Source: Petunia secreta
Lineage: Eukaryota > Streptophyta > Magnoliopsida > Solanales > Solanaceae
DNA: 64,000 nucleotides
Assembly (NCBI GenBank): GCA_029990175.1
Contig: JARKIP010000526.1
Location: forward strand, 15,001 to 79,000
Reading direction: 5' to 3'
The notes under the pieces are model-generated. The model was not told where the DNA came from. It made no database searches and saw nothing but the letters and a program-made list of their open reading frames with translations. Of this stretch, positions 51,960-64,000 are shown piece by piece (position 1 is the stretch's first letter; each line of letters opens with the position of its first letter). Made by a program: the position numbers and the translations under genes.

Positions 51960-52800
51960 GGGATAGTTTGCACTTTATATAGCGAACATATAAAAAAAAG
52001 TTAGGCGTTGTAATGAAAAATGGGCTAGTACTCAGTTTTTTAAAAAATCGTGTGTTTCGTGCTTTCTGAAGGTGCGGACTGTTCAAAAAATGAAAATTCA
52101 AAATTTTGTCAAGAAATGCTATAAAAAGGGATAGTTTGCACTTTCTATAGCGAACATATAAAAAAGAGGTAGGCGTTGTAAAGAAAAATGGGCTAGTATT
52201 CAGTTTTTTGAAAAATCTGGTATTTCGTACTTTCTGAAGGTGCGGACTGTTCAGAAAATGAAAATTCAAAATTTTGTCAAGAAATGCTATAAAAAGGGAT
52301 AGTTTGCACTTTATATAGCGAACATATAAAAAAGAGATAGGCGTTGTAAAGAAAAATGGGCTAGTACTCAGTTTTTTGAAAAATCTGGTATTTCGTGCAT
52401 TCTGAAGGTGCGGACTGTTCAAAAAATGAAAATTCAAAATTTTTTCAAGAAATGCTATAAAAAGGGATAGTTAGCACTTTCTATAGCAAACATATAAAAA
52501 AGAGATAGGCGTTGTAAAGAAAAATGGACTAGTACTCAGTTTTTTGAAAAATCTGGTATTTCGTGTTTTCTGAAGGTGCGGACTGTTCAAAAAATGAAAA
52601 TTCAAAATTTTGTCAAGAAATGCTATAAAAAAGGGATAGTTTGCACTTTCTATAGCGAAAATATAAAAAAGAGGTAGGCGTTGTAAAGAAAAATGGGCTA
52701 GTACTCAGTTTTTTGAAAAATCTGGTAGGTCGTGCATTCTGAAGGGGCGGACTGTTCAAAAAATGAAAATTCAAAATTTTGTCAAGAAATGCTATAAAAA
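51960..52800. repeat. 0.8 kb block, copy 1 (partner at about 58010-58850)
   Basis: The block carries the linked series AAAGTTAGG/TAATGAAA, ATCGTGTGTTTC, CTAGTATTC with CGTACTTTC, GAGATAGG, TTTTTTCAAG, GTTAGCAC with TATAGCAAAC, and finally CTGGTAGGTCG. The same order is found near 58010-58850 at an offset of 6,051 bp (36 monomers plus 3). TATAGCAAAC was seen only in these two places (near 52484 and 58534). The copies diverge after the TAGGTCG monomer. Confidence 0.75.
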
Positions 52801-55800
52801 GGGATAGTTTGCACTTCATATAGCGAACATATAAAATAGAGGTAGGCGTTGTAAAGAAAAATGGACTAGTACTCAGTTTTTTGAAAAATCTGGTATTTCG
52901 TGCTTTCTGAAGGTGCGGACTGTTCAGAAAATGAAAATTCAAAATTTTGTCAAGAAATGATATAAAAAGGGATAGTTTGCACTTTATATAGCGAACATAT
53001 AAAAAAAAGTTAGGCGTTGTAATGAAAAATGGGCTAGTACTCAGTTTTTTAAAAAATCGTGTGTTTCGTGCTTTCTGAAGGTGCGGACTGTTCAAAAAAT
53101 GAAAATTCAAAATTTTGTCAAGAAATGCTATAAAAAGGGATAGTTTGCACTTTCTATAGCGAACATATAAAAAAGAGGTAGGCGTTGTAAAGAAAAATGG
53201 ACTAGTACTCAGTTTTTGAAAAATCTGGTATTTCGTGTTTTCTGAAGGTGCGGACTGTTCAAAAAATGAAAATTCAAAATTTTGTCAAGAAATGCTATAA
53301 AAAAGGGATAGTTTGCACTTTCTATAGCGAAAATATTAAAAAGATGTAGGCGTTGTAAAGAAAAATGGGCTAGTACTCAGTTTTTTGAAAAATCTGGTAG
53401 GTCGTGCATTCTGAAGGGGCGGACTGTTCAAAAAATGAAAATTCAAAATTTTGTCAAGAAATGCTATAAAAAGGGATAGTTTGCACTGTATATAGCGAAC
53501 ATATAAAAAAGATGTAGGTGTTGTAAAGAAAAATGGGCTAGTACTCAGTTTTTTGAAAAATCTGGTATTTCGTGCATTCTGAAGGTGCGGACTGTTCAAA
53601 AAATGAAAATTCAAAATTTTGTCAAGAAATGCTATAAAAAGGGATAGTTTGCACTTTATATAGCGAACATATAAAAAAGAGGTAGGCGTTGTAAAGAAAA
53701 ATGGGCTAGTACTCAGTTTTTTGAAAAATCTGGTATTTCGTGCTTTCTGAAGGTGCGGACTGTTCAGAAAATGAAAATTCAAAATTTTTTCAAGAAATGT
53801 AATAAAAAGGGATAGTTAGCACTTTCTATAGCGAACATATAAAAAAGAGATAGGCGTTGTAAAGAAAAATGGACTAGTACTCAGTTTTTTGAAAAATCTG
53901 GTATTTCGTGTTTTCTGAAGGTGCGGACTGTTCAAAAAATGAAAATTCAAAATTTTGTCAAGAAATGCTATAAAAAAAGGGATAGTTTGCACTTTCTATA
54001 GCGAAAATATAAAAAAGAGGTAGGCGTTGTAAAGAAAAATGGGCTAGTACTCAGTTTTTTGAAAAATCTGGTAGGTCGTGCATTCTGAAGGGGCGGACTG
54101 TTCAAAAAATGAAAATTCAAAATTTTGTCAAGAAATGCTATAAAAAGGGATAGTTTGCACTGTATATAGCGAACATATAAAAAAGATGTAGGTGTTGTAA
54201 AGAAAAATGGGCTAGTACTCAGTTTTTTGAAAAATCTGGTATTTCGTGCTTTCTGAAGGTGCGGACTGTTCAAAAAATGAAAATTCAAAATTTTGTCAAG
54301 AAATGCTATAAAAAGAGATAGTTTGCACTTTCTATAGCGAACATATAAAAAAGAGGCAGGCGTTGTAAAGAAAAATGGGCTAGTACTCAGTTTTTTAAAA
54401 AATCTGGTATTTCGTTCTTTCTGAAAGGGCGGACTGTTCAAAAAATGAAAATTCAAAATTTTGTCAAGAAATGCTATAAAAAGGGATAGTTTGCACTTTC
54501 TATAGCGAACATATAAAAAAGATGTAGGCGTTGTAAAGAAAAATGGGCTAGTTCTCAGTTTTTTGAAAAATCTGGTATTTCGTGCTTTCTGAAAGGGCGG
54601 ACTGTTCAAAAAATGAAAATTCAAAATTTTGTCAAGAAATGCTATAAAAAGGGATAGTTTGCACTTTATATAGCGAACATATAAAAAAGAGGTAGGTGTT
54701 GTAAAGAAAAATGGGCTAGTACTCAGTTTTTTGAAAAATCTGGTATTTCGTGCATTTTGAAGGTGCGGACTGTTCAAAAAATGAAAATTCAAAATTTTGT
54801 CAAGAAATGCTATAAAAAGGGATAGTTTGCACTTTCTATAGCGAACATATAAAAAAGAGGTAGGCGTTGTAAAGAAAAATGGGCTAGTACTCAGTTTTTT
54901 GAAAAATCTGGTATTTCGTGCTTTCTGAAAGGGCGGACTGTTCAAAAAATGAAAATTCAAAATTTTGTCAAGAAATGCTATAAAAAGGGATAGTTTGCAC
55001 TTTATATAGCGAACATATAAAAAAGAGGTAGGCGTTGTAAAGAAAAATGGGCTAGTACTCAGTTTTTTGAAAAATCTGGTATTTCGTGCATTCTGAAGGT
55101 GCGGACTGTTCAAAAAATGAAAATTCAAAATTTTGTCAAGAAATGCTATAAAAAGGGATAGTTTGCATTTTCTATAGCGAACATATAAAAAAGAGGTAGG
55201 CGTTGTAAAGAAAAATTGGCTAGTACTCAGTATTTTGAAAAATCTGGTATTTCGTACATTCTGAAGGTGCGGACTGTTCAAAAAATGAAAATTCAAAATT
55301 TCGTCAAGAAATGCTATAAAAAGGGATAGTTTGCACTTTATATAGCGAACATATAAAAAAGAGGTAGGCGTTGTAAAGAAAAATGGACTAGTACTCAGTT
55401 TTTGAAAAATCTGGTATTTCGTGCTTTCTGAAGGTGCGGACTGTTCAGAAAATGAAAATTCAAAATTTTGTCAAGAAATGATATAAAAAGGGATAGTTTG
55501 CACTTTATATAGCGAAATATAAAAAAGAGTTAGGCGTTGTAAAGAAAAATGGGCTAGTACTCAGTTTTTTAAAAAATCTGGTATTTCGTGCTTTCTGAAG
55601 GTGCGGACTGTTCAAAAAATGAAAATTCAAAATTTTGTCAAGAAATGCTATAAAAAGGGATAGTTTGCACTTTCTATAGCGAACATATAAAAAAGATGTA
55701 GGCGTTGTAAAGAAAAATGGGCTAGTTCTCAGTTTTTTGAAAAATCTGGTATTTCGTGCTTTCTGAAAGGGCGGACTGTTCAGAAAATGAAAATTCAAAA

Positions 55801-58800
55801 TTTTGTCAAGAAATGCTATAAAAAGGGATAGTTTGCACTTCATATAGCGAACATATAAAAAAGAGGTAGGCGTTGTAAAGAAAAATTGGCTAGTACTCAG
55901 TATTTTGAAAAATCTGGTATTTCGTACATTCTGAAGGTGCGGACTGTTCAAAAAATGAAAATTCAAAATTTCGTCAAGAAATGCTATAAAAAGGGATAGT
56001 TTGCACTTTATATAGCGAACATATAAAAAAGAGGTAGGCGTTGTAAAGAAAAATGGGCTAGTACTCAGTTTTTTGAAAAATCTGGTATTTCGTGCTTTCT
56101 GAAGGTGCGGACTGTTCAGAAAATGAAAATTCAAAATTTTGTCAAGAAATGTAATAAAAAGGGATAGTTAGCACTTTCTATAGCGAACATATAAAAAAGA
56201 GATAGGCGTTGTAAAGAAAAATGGACTAGTACTCAGTTTTTTGAAAAATCTGGTATTTCGTGTTTTCTGAAGGTGCGGACTGTTCAAAAAATGAAAATTC
56301 AAAATTTTGTCAAGAAATGCTATAAAAAAGGGATAGTTTGCACTTTCTATAGCGAAAATATAAAAAAGAGGTAGGCGTTGTAAAGAAAAATGGGCTAGTA
56401 CTCAGTTTTTTGAAAAATCTGGTAGGTCGTGCATTCTGAAGGGGCGGACTGTTCAAAAAATGAAAATTCAAAATTTTGTCAAGAAATGCTATAAAAAGGG
56501 ATAGTTTGCACTTCATATAGCGAACATATAAAAAAGAGGTAGGCGTTGTAAAGAAAAATGGACTAGTACTCAGTTTTTTGAAAAATCTGGTATTTCGTGC
56601 TTTCTGAAGGTGCGGACTGTTCAGAAAATGAAAATTCAAAATTTTGTCAAGAAATGATATAAAAAGGGATAGTTTGCACTTTATATAGCGAACATATAAA
56701 AAAAAGTTAGGCGTTGTAATGAAAAATGGGCTAGTACTCAGTTTTTTGAAAAATCTGGTATTTCGTGCATTCTGAAGGTGCGGACTGTTCAAAAAATGAA
56801 AATTCAAAATTTTGTCAAGAAATGCTATAAAAAGGGATAGTTTGCATTTTCTATAGCGAACATATAAAAAAGAGGTAGGCGTTGTAAAGAAAAATTGGCT
56901 AGTACTCAGTATTTTGAAAAATCTGGTATTTCGTACATTCTGAAGGTGCGGACTGTTCAAAAAATGAAAATTCAAAATTTCGTCAAGAAATGCTATAAAA
57001 AGGGATAGTTTGCACTTTATATAGCGAACATATAAAAAAGAGGTAGGCGTTGTAAAGAAAAATGGGCTAGTACTCAGTTTTTTGAAAAATCTGGTATTTC
57101 GTGCTTTCTGAAGGTGCGGACTGTTCAGAAAATGAAAATTCAAAATTTTATCAAGAAATGCTATAAAAAGGGATAGTTTGCATTTTCTATAGCGAACATA
57201 TAAAAAAGAGGTAGGCGTTGTAAAGAAAAATTGGCTAGTACTCAGTATTTTGAAAAATCTGGTATTTCGTACATTCTGAAGGTGCGGACTGTTCAAAAAA
57301 TGAAAATTCAAAATTTCGTCAAGAAATGCTATAAAAAGGGATAGTTTGCACTTTATATAGCGAACATATAAAAAAGAGGTAGGCGTTGTAAAGAAAAATG
57401 GGCTAGTACTCAGTTTTTTGAAAAATCTGGTATTTCGTGCTTTCTGAAGGTGCGGACTGTTCAGAAAATGAAAATTCAAAATTTTGTCAAGAAATGTAAT
57501 AAAAAGGGATAGTTAGCACTTTCTATAGCGAACATATAAAAAAGAGATAGGCGTTGTAAAGAAAAATGGACTAGTACTCAGTTTTTTGAAAAATCTGGTA
57601 TTTCGTGTTTTCTGAAGGTGCGGACTGTTCAAAAAATGAAAATTCAAATTTTTGTCAAGAAATGCTATAAAAAAGGGATAGTTTGCACTTTCTATAGCGA
57701 AAATATAAAAAAGAGGTAGGCGTTGTAAAGAAAAATGGGCTAGTACTCAGTTTTTTGAAAAATCTGGTAGGTCGTGCATTCTGAAGGGGCGGACTGTTCA
57801 AAAAATGAAAATTCAAAATTTTGTCAAGAAATGCTATAAAAAGGGATAGTTTGCACTTCATATAGCGAACATATAAAAAAGAGGTAGGCGTTGTAAAGAA
57901 AAATGGACTAGTACTCAGTTTTTTGAAAAATCTGGTATTTCGTGCTTTCTGAAGGTGCGGACTGTTCAGAAAATGAAAATTCAAAATTTTGTCAAGAAAT
58001 GATATAAAAAGGGATAGTTTGCACTTTATATAGCGAACATATAAAAAAAAGTTAGGCGTTGTAATGAAAAATGGGCTAGTACTCAGTTTTTTAAAAAATC
58101 GTGTGTTTCGTGCTTTCTGAAGGTGCGGACTGTTCAAAAAATGAAAATTCAAAATTTTGTCAAGAAATGCTATAAAAAGGGATAGTTTGCACTTTCTATA
58201 GCGAACATATAAAAAAGAGGTAGGCGTTGTAAAGAAAAATGGGCTAGTATTCAGTTTTTTGAAAAATCTGGTATTTCGTACTTTCTGAAGGTGCGGACTG
58301 TTCAGAAAATGAAAATTCAAAATTTTGTCAAGAAATGCTATAAAAAGGGATAGTTTGCACTTTATATAGCGAACATATAAAAAAGAGATAGGCGTTGTAA
58401 AGAAAAATGGGCTAGTACTCAGTTTTTTGAAAAATCTGGTATTTCGTGCATTCTGAAGGTGCGGACTGTTCAAAAAATGAAAATTCAAAATTTTTTCAAG
58501 AAATGCTATAAAAAGGGATAGTTAGCACTTTCTATAGCAAACATATAAAAAAGAGATAGGCGTTGTAAAGAAAAATGGACTAGTACTCAGTTTTTTGAAA
58601 AATCTGGTATTTCGTGTTTTCTGAAGGTGCGGACTGTTCAAAAAATGAAAATTCAAAATTTTGTCAAGAAATGCTATAAAAAAGGGATAGTTTGCACTTT
58701 CTATAGCGAAAATATAAAAAAGAGGTAGGCGTTGTAAAGAAAAATGGGCTAGTACTCAGTTTTTTGAAAAATCTGGTAGGTCGTGCATTCTGAAGGGGCG

Positions 58801-61800
58801 GACTGTTCAAAAAATGAAAATTCAAAATTTTGTCAAGAAATGCTATAAAAAGGGATAGTTTGCACTGTATATAGCGAACATATAAAAAAGATGTAGGTGT
58901 TGTAAAGAAAAATGGGCTAGTACTCAGTTTTTTGAAAAATCTGGTATTTCGTGCATTCTGAAGGTGCGGACTGTTCAAAAAATGAAAATTCAAAATTTTG
59001 TCAAGAAATGCTATAAAAAGGGATAGTTTGCACTTTATATAGCGAACATATAAAAAAGAGGTAGGCGTTGTAAAGAAAAATGGGCTAGTACTCAGTTTTT
59101 TGAAAAATCTGGTATTTCGTGCTTTCTGAAGGTGCGGACTGTTCAGAAAATGAAAATTCAAAATTTTGTCAAGAAATGTAATAAAAAGGGATAGTTAGCA
59201 CTTTCTATAGCGAACATATAAAAAAGAGATAGGCGTTGTAAAGAAAAATTGACTAGTACTCAGTTTTTTGAAAAATCTGGTATTTCGTGTTTTCTGAAGG
59301 TGCGGACTGTTCAAAAAATGAAAATTCAAAATTTTGTCAAGAAATGCTATAAAAAAGGGATAGTTTGCACTTTCTATAGCGAAAATATAAAAAAGAGGTA
59401 GGCGTTGTAAAGAAAAATGGGCTAGTACTCAGTTTTTTGAAAAATCTGGTAGGTCGTGCATTCTGAAGGGGCGGACTGTTCAAAAAATGAAAATTCAAAA
59501 TTTTGTCAAGAAATGCTATAAAAAGGGATAGTTTGCACTGTATATAGCGAACATATAAAAAAGATGTAGGTGTTGTAAAGAAAAATGGGCTAGTACTCAG
59601 TTTTTTGAAAAATCTGGTATTTCGTGCTTTCTGAAGGTGCGGACTGTTCAAAAAATGAAAATTCAAAATTTTGTCAAGAAATGCTATAAAAAGAGATAGT
59701 TTGCACTTTCTATAGCGAACATATAAAAAAGAGGCAGGCGTTGTAAAGAAAAATGGGCTAGTACTCAGTTTTTTAAAAAATCTGGTATTTCGTTCTTTCT
59801 GAAAGGGCGGACTGTTCAAAAAATGAAAATTCAAAATTTTGTCAAGAAATGCTATAAAAAGGGATAGTTTGCACTTTCTATAGCGAACATATAAAAAAGA
59901 AGTAGGCGTTGTAAAGAAAAATGGGCTAGTTCTCAGTTTTTTGAAAAATCTGGTATTTCGTGCTTTCTGAAAGGGCGGACTGTTCAAAAAATGAAAATTC
60001 AAAATTTTGTCAAGAAATGCTATAAAAAGGGATAGTTTGCACTTTCTATAGCGAACATATAAAAAAGAGGTAGGTGTTGTAAAGAAAAATGGGCTAGTAC
60101 TCAGTTTTTTGAAAAATCTGGTATTTCGTGCATTCTAAAGGTGCGGACTGTTCAAAAAATGAAAATTCAAAATTTTGTCAAGAAATGCTATAAAAAGGGA
60201 TAGTTTGCACTTTCTATAGCGAACATATAAAAAAGAGGTAGGCGTTGTAAAGAAAAATGGGCTAGTACTCAGTTTTTTGAAAAATCTGGTATTTCGTGCT
60301 TTCTGAAAGGGCGGACTGTTCAAAAAATGAAAATTCAAAATTTTGTCAAGAAATGCTATAAAAAGGGATAGTTTGCACTTTATATAGCGAACATATAAAA
60401 AAGAGGTAGGCGTTGTAAAGAAAAATGGGCTAGTACTCAGTTTTTTGAAAAATCTGGTATTTCGTGCATTCTGAAGGTGCGGACTGTTCAAAAAATGAAA
60501 ATTCAAAATTTTGTCAAGAAATGCTATAAAAAGGGATAGTTTGCATTTTCTATAGCGAACATATAAAAAAGAGGTAGGCGTTGTAAAGAAAAATTGGCTA
60601 GTACTCAGTATTTTGAAAAATCTGGTATTTCGTACATTCTGAAGGTGCGGACTGTTCAAAAAATGAAAATTCAAAATTTCGTCAAGAAATGCTATAAAAA
60701 GGGATAGTTTGCACTTTATATAGCGAACATATAAAAAAGAGGTAGGCGTTGTAAAGAAAAATGGACTAGTACTCAGTTTTTTGAAAAATCTGGTATTTCG
60801 TGCTTTCTGAAGGTGCGGACTGTTCAGAAAATGAAAATTCAAAATTTTGTCAAGAAATGCTATAAAAAAGGGATAGTTTGCACTTTCTATAGCGAAAATA
60901 TAAAAAAGAGGTAGGCGTTGTAAAGAAAAATGGGCTAGTACTCAGTTTTTTGAAAAATCTGGTAGGTCGTGCATTCTGAAGGGGCGGACTGTTCAAAAAA
61001 TGAAAATTCAAAATTTTGTCAAGAAATGCTATAAAAAGGGATAGTTTGCACTGTATATAGCGAACATATAAAAAAGATGTAGGTGTTGTAAAGAAAAATG
61101 GGCTAGTACTCAGTTTTTTGAAAAATCTGGTATTTCGTGCTTTCTGAAGGTGCGGACTGTTCAAAAAATGAAAATTCAAAATTTTGTCAACAAATGCTAT
61201 AAAAAGAGATAGTTTGCATTTTCTATAGCGAACATATAAAAAAGAGGCAGGCGTTGTAATGAAAAATGGGCTAGTACTCAGTTTTTTAAAAAATCGTGTG
61301 TTTCGTGCTTTCTGAAGGTGCGGACTGTTCAAAAAATGAAAATTCAAAATTTTGTCAAGAAATGCTATAAAAAGGGATAGTTTGCACTTTATATAGCGAA
61401 CATATAAAAAAGAGATAGGCGTTGTAAAGAAAAATGGGCTAGTACTCAGTTTTTTGAAAAATCTGGTATTTCGTGCATTCTGAAGGTGCGGACTGTTCAA
61501 AAAACGAAAATTCAAAATTTTTTCAAGAAATGCTATAAAAAGGGATAGTTAGCACTTTCTATAGCGAACATATAAAAAAGAGATAGGCGTTGTAAAGAAA
61601 AATGGACTAGTACTCAGTTTTTTGAAAAATCTGGTATTTCGTGTTTTCTGAAGGTGCGGACTGTTCAGAAAATGAAAATTCAAAATTTTGTCAAGAAATG
61701 CTATAAAAAAGGGATAGTTTGCATTTTCTGTAGCGAACATATAAAAAAGAGGTAGGCGTTGTAAAGAAAAATGGGCTAGTACTCAGTTTTTTGAAAAATC

Positions 61801-62880
61801 TGGTAGGTCGTGCATTCTGAAGGGGCGGACTGTTCAAAAAATGAAAATTCAAAATTTTGTCAAGAAATGCTATAAAAAGGGATAGTTTGCACTGTATATA
61901 GCGAACATATAAAAAAGATGTAGGTGTTGTAAAGAAAAATGGGCTAGTACTCAGTTTTTTGAAAAATCTGGTATTTCGTGCATTCTGAAGGTGCGGACTG
62001 TTCAAAAAATGAAAATTCAAAATTTTGTCAAGAAATGCTATAAAAAGGGATAGTTTGCACTTTCTATAGCGAACATATAAAAAAGAGGTAGGCGTTGTAA
62101 AGAAAAATGGGCTAGTACTCAGTTTTTTGAAAAATCTGGTATTTCGTGCATTCTGAAGGTGCGGACTGTTCAAAAAATGAAAATTCAAAATTTTGTCAAG
62201 AAATGCTATAAAAAGGGATAGTTTGCACTTTCTATAGCGAACATATAAAAAAGAGGTAGGCGTTGTAAAGAAAAATGGGCTAGTACTCAGTTTTTTGAAA
62301 AATCTGGTATTTCGTGTTTTCTGAAGGTGCGGACTGTTCAAAAAATGAAAATTCAAAATTTTGTCAAGAAATGCTATAAAAAGGGATAGTTTGCACTTTC
62401 TATAGCGAACATATAAAAAAGAGGTAGGCGTTGTAAAGAAAAATGGGCTAGTACTCAGTTTTTTGAAAAATCTGGTATTTCGTGCTTTCTGAAGGTGCGG
62501 ACTGTTCAAAAAATGAAAATTCAAAATTTTGTCAAGAAATGCTATAAAAAGGGATAGTTTGCACTTTCTATAGCGAACATATAAAAAAGAGGTAGGCGTT
62601 GTAAAGAAAAATGGGCTAGTACTCAGTTTTTTGAAAAATCTGGTGTTTCGTGCATTCTGAAGGTGCGGACTGTTCAAAAAATGAAAATTCAAAATTTTGT
62701 CAAGAAATGCTATAAAAAGGGATAGTTTGCACTTTCTGTAGCGAACATATAAAAAAGAGGTAGGCGTTGTAAAGAAAAATGGGCTAGTACTCAGTTTTTT
62801 GAAAAATCTGGTATTTCGTGCTTTCTGAAGGTGCGGACTGTTCAAAAAATGATAATTCAAAATTTTGTCAAGAAATGCTA
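52701..62880. repeat. Right array domain with the TAGGTCG module
   Basis: CTGGTAGGTCGTGC replaces CTGGTATTTCGTGC in nine monomers; GGTAGGTCG starts at 52724, 53396, 54070, 56421, 57766, 58775, 59448, 60961 and 61802. The intervals are 4, 4, 14, 8, 6, 4, 9 and 5 monomers plus a base or two. The module is usually preceded by a GTTAGCAC monomer (GTAATAAAAAGG in several), a CGTGTTTTC monomer and a monomer with one extra A (CTATAAAAAAGGG) and GCGAAAATAT. It carries GAAGGGGCGG and is followed by TGTATAT/GATGTAGGTGTT or TTCATAT types. Confidence 0.75.
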
Positions 62881-64000
62881 TAAAAAAGGGATAGTTTGCA
62901 CTTTCTATAGCGAACATATAAAAAAGAGTTAGGCGTTGTAAAGAAAAATGGGCTAGTACTCAGTTTTTTGAAAAATCTGGTATTTCGTGCTTTCCGAAAG
63001 CGCGGACTGTTCAAAAAATGAAAAGTCAAAATTTTGTCAAGAAATGCTATAAAAAGGGATAGTTTGCACTTTATATAACGAACATATAAAAAAGAGGTAG
63101 GCGTTGTAAAGAAAAATGGGCTAGTACTCAGTTTTTTGAAAAATCTGGTATTTCGTGCTTTCTGAAGGTGCGGACTGTTCAAAAAATGATAATACAAAAT
63201 TTTGTCAAGAAATGCTATAAGTAAGGGATAGTTTGCACTTTCTATAGCGAACATATAAAAAAGAGTTAGGCGTTGTAAAGAAAAATGGGTTAGTACTCAG
63301 TTTTTTGAAAAATCTGGTATTTCGTGCTTTCCGAAAGGGCGGACTGTTCAAAAAATGAAAATTCAAAATTTTGTCAAGAAATGCTATAAAAAGGGATAGT
63401 TTGCACTTTATATAGCGAACATATAAAAAAGATGTAGGCGTTGTAAAGAAAAATGGCCTAGTACTCAGTTTTTTGAAAAATCTGGTATTTCGTTCTTTCT
63501 GAAGGTGCGGACAGTTCAGAAAATGAAAATTCAAAATTTTGTCAAGAAATGCTATAAAAAGGGATAGTTTGCACTTTATATAGCGAACATATAAAAAAGA
63601 GGTAGGCGTTGTAAAGAAAAATGAGCTAGTACTCAGTTTTTTGAAAAATCTAGTATTTCGTGCATTCTGAAGGTGCGGACTCTTCAAAAAATGAAAATTC
63701 AAAATTTTGTCAAGAAATGCTATAAAAAGGGATAGTTAGCACTTTCTATAGCGAACATATAAAAAAGAGGTAGGCGTTGTAAAGAAAAATGGGCTAGTAC
63801 TCAGTTTTTTGAAAAATCTGGTATTTCGTGCATTCTGAAGGTCCGGACTGTTCAAAAAATGAAAATTCAAAATTTTGTCAAGAAATGCTATAAAAAGGGA
63901 TAGTTTGCACTTTCTATAGCGAACATATAAAAAAGAGGTAGGCGTAGTAAATGCTATAAAAAGGTATAGTTTGCACTTTCTATAGCGAACATATAAAAAA
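62881..64000. repeat. Divergent terminal segment with a truncated monomer
   Basis: Private changes are more frequent here than elsewhere: GATAATTC and GATAATACAAAA for GAAAATTC, CTATAAGTAAGGG near 63218, GAAAAGTCAAAA near 63021, ATATAACGAAC near 63075, GGTCCGGAC near 63841 and GGCGTAGTAA near 63942. Near 63951 one monomer jumps from m80 to about m15, so successive TATAGCG motifs lie 66 bp apart (63915 and 63981) instead of 168, a loss of 102 bp. Array ends commonly show such decay, but the satellite still continues at base 64000. Confidence 0.75.

Larger units (their letters stand above)
37421..52700. repeat. Right-central array domain built of variable cassettes
   Basis: Only satellite is present. 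Diagnostic variants are AATTTCGTCAAG at the monomer joint, GCATTTTC, GATGTAGG linked with CTAGTTCTCAG, the CA deletion (GCGAAATATAAA) and the GCGGA duplication. Small length changes are frequent and several are shared between copies, so at least those are not sequencing errors. Confidence 0.7.
39040..55520. repeat. Recurrent 2-bp (CA) deletion monomer subtype
   Basis: GCGAACATATAAA is shortened to GCGAAATATAAA in at least eight monomers, near 39040, 40052, 41222, 41556, 44073, 46262, 49123 and 55513. Nearly all share linked marks (GATATA upstream, GTTAGG downstream), so they form one lineage multiplied with the array. The deletion breaks the minus-strand frame each time. Confidence 0.85.
1..64000. 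repeat. 168-bp tandem satellite array filling the window (about 381 monomers)
   Basis: Every part of the window is the same unit repeated head to tail in one orientation. The landmark ATTTTGTCAAG recurs at 1, 169 and so on at 168-bp steps, changed only by small indels. Between monomers most differences are single substitutions at a limited set of positions, so copies are very similar. No non-satellite insert longer than a few bases is visible, and both ends are still inside the array. Nucleosome-scale monomers in multi-monomer HORs are the usual form of eukaryotic centromeric or pericentromeric satellites; that location here is inference. I do not recognise the family. No rRNA, tRNA, transposon or conserved protein gene was seen on either strand. 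Confidence 0.99.

Noticed and set aside
1..64000. CRISPR array
   Set aside because: Repeats are 168 bp with no unique spacers. Adjacent units abut directly and are nearly identical over their whole length.
1..64000. RNA polymerase III genes or tRNA-like units
   Set aside because: T runs could act as terminators, but no A box, B box or cloverleaf was found in the monomer.
1..64000. Transposon or retroelement inserted in the array
   Set aside because: No stretch departs from the satellite by more than small indels. No target-site duplication, long terminal repeat or transposase/reverse transcriptase frame was seen.
1..64000. Plus-strand genes
   Set aside because: Each monomer has a stop in all three plus frames (m20, m30 and m46), so no plus-strand frame can extend beyond about one monomer.

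Overview
The whole 64 kb window is one uninterrupted tandem satellite DNA array. The unit is 168 bp: the first copy spans 1-168, the second starts at 169, and about 381 units fill the window head to tail in one orientation. The array runs off both edges. I found no unique sequence, transposon, RNA gene or convincing protein gene. The first unit has 57 G/C in 168 bases (34% GC), with a marked excess of G over C on the given strand. Long arrays of nucleosome-sized monomers with higher-order repeats (HORs) are typical of eukaryotic centromeric or pericentromeric heterochromatin, so a eukaryotic nuclear chromosome is the likely source. I do not recognise the monomer family and do not assign a species.

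The window divides by how monomer variants are ordered. The left domain (about 1-11.4 kb) holds an 8-monomer HOR with shortened 5- and 3-monomer derivatives, and many small indels. The core (about 11.4-28.2 kb) is almost free of indels. It holds a 9-monomer (1,512 bp) HOR and a 1.5 kb block duplicated 40 monomers apart at about 99.8% identity. From 28.2 to 37.4 kb other variants appear, including a 7-monomer HOR at 32.6-37.3 kb. From about 37.4 to 52.7 kb the array is built of cassettes with constant ends and variable interiors (11, 13, 6 and 13 monomers), marked by a 5-bp duplication and a 2-bp deletion. From about 52.7 to 62.9 kb a further module carries a diagnostic TAGGTCG variant nine times. 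The last 1.1 kb has more private changes and ends in a truncated monomer, which may mean an array edge or subfamily boundary is near.

Because 168 = 3 x 56, one minus-strand frame stays open wherever there are no indels. This creates open frames of up to 3,633 codons that look like giant 56-residue-repeat proteins. They are most likely by-products of the period: the consensus frame contains no ATG, the long frames start at TTG, common monomer variants change amino acids freely, and frameshifting variants were amplified along with the rest. There are no genes acting together here; the biological content is the structure and history of the satellite.
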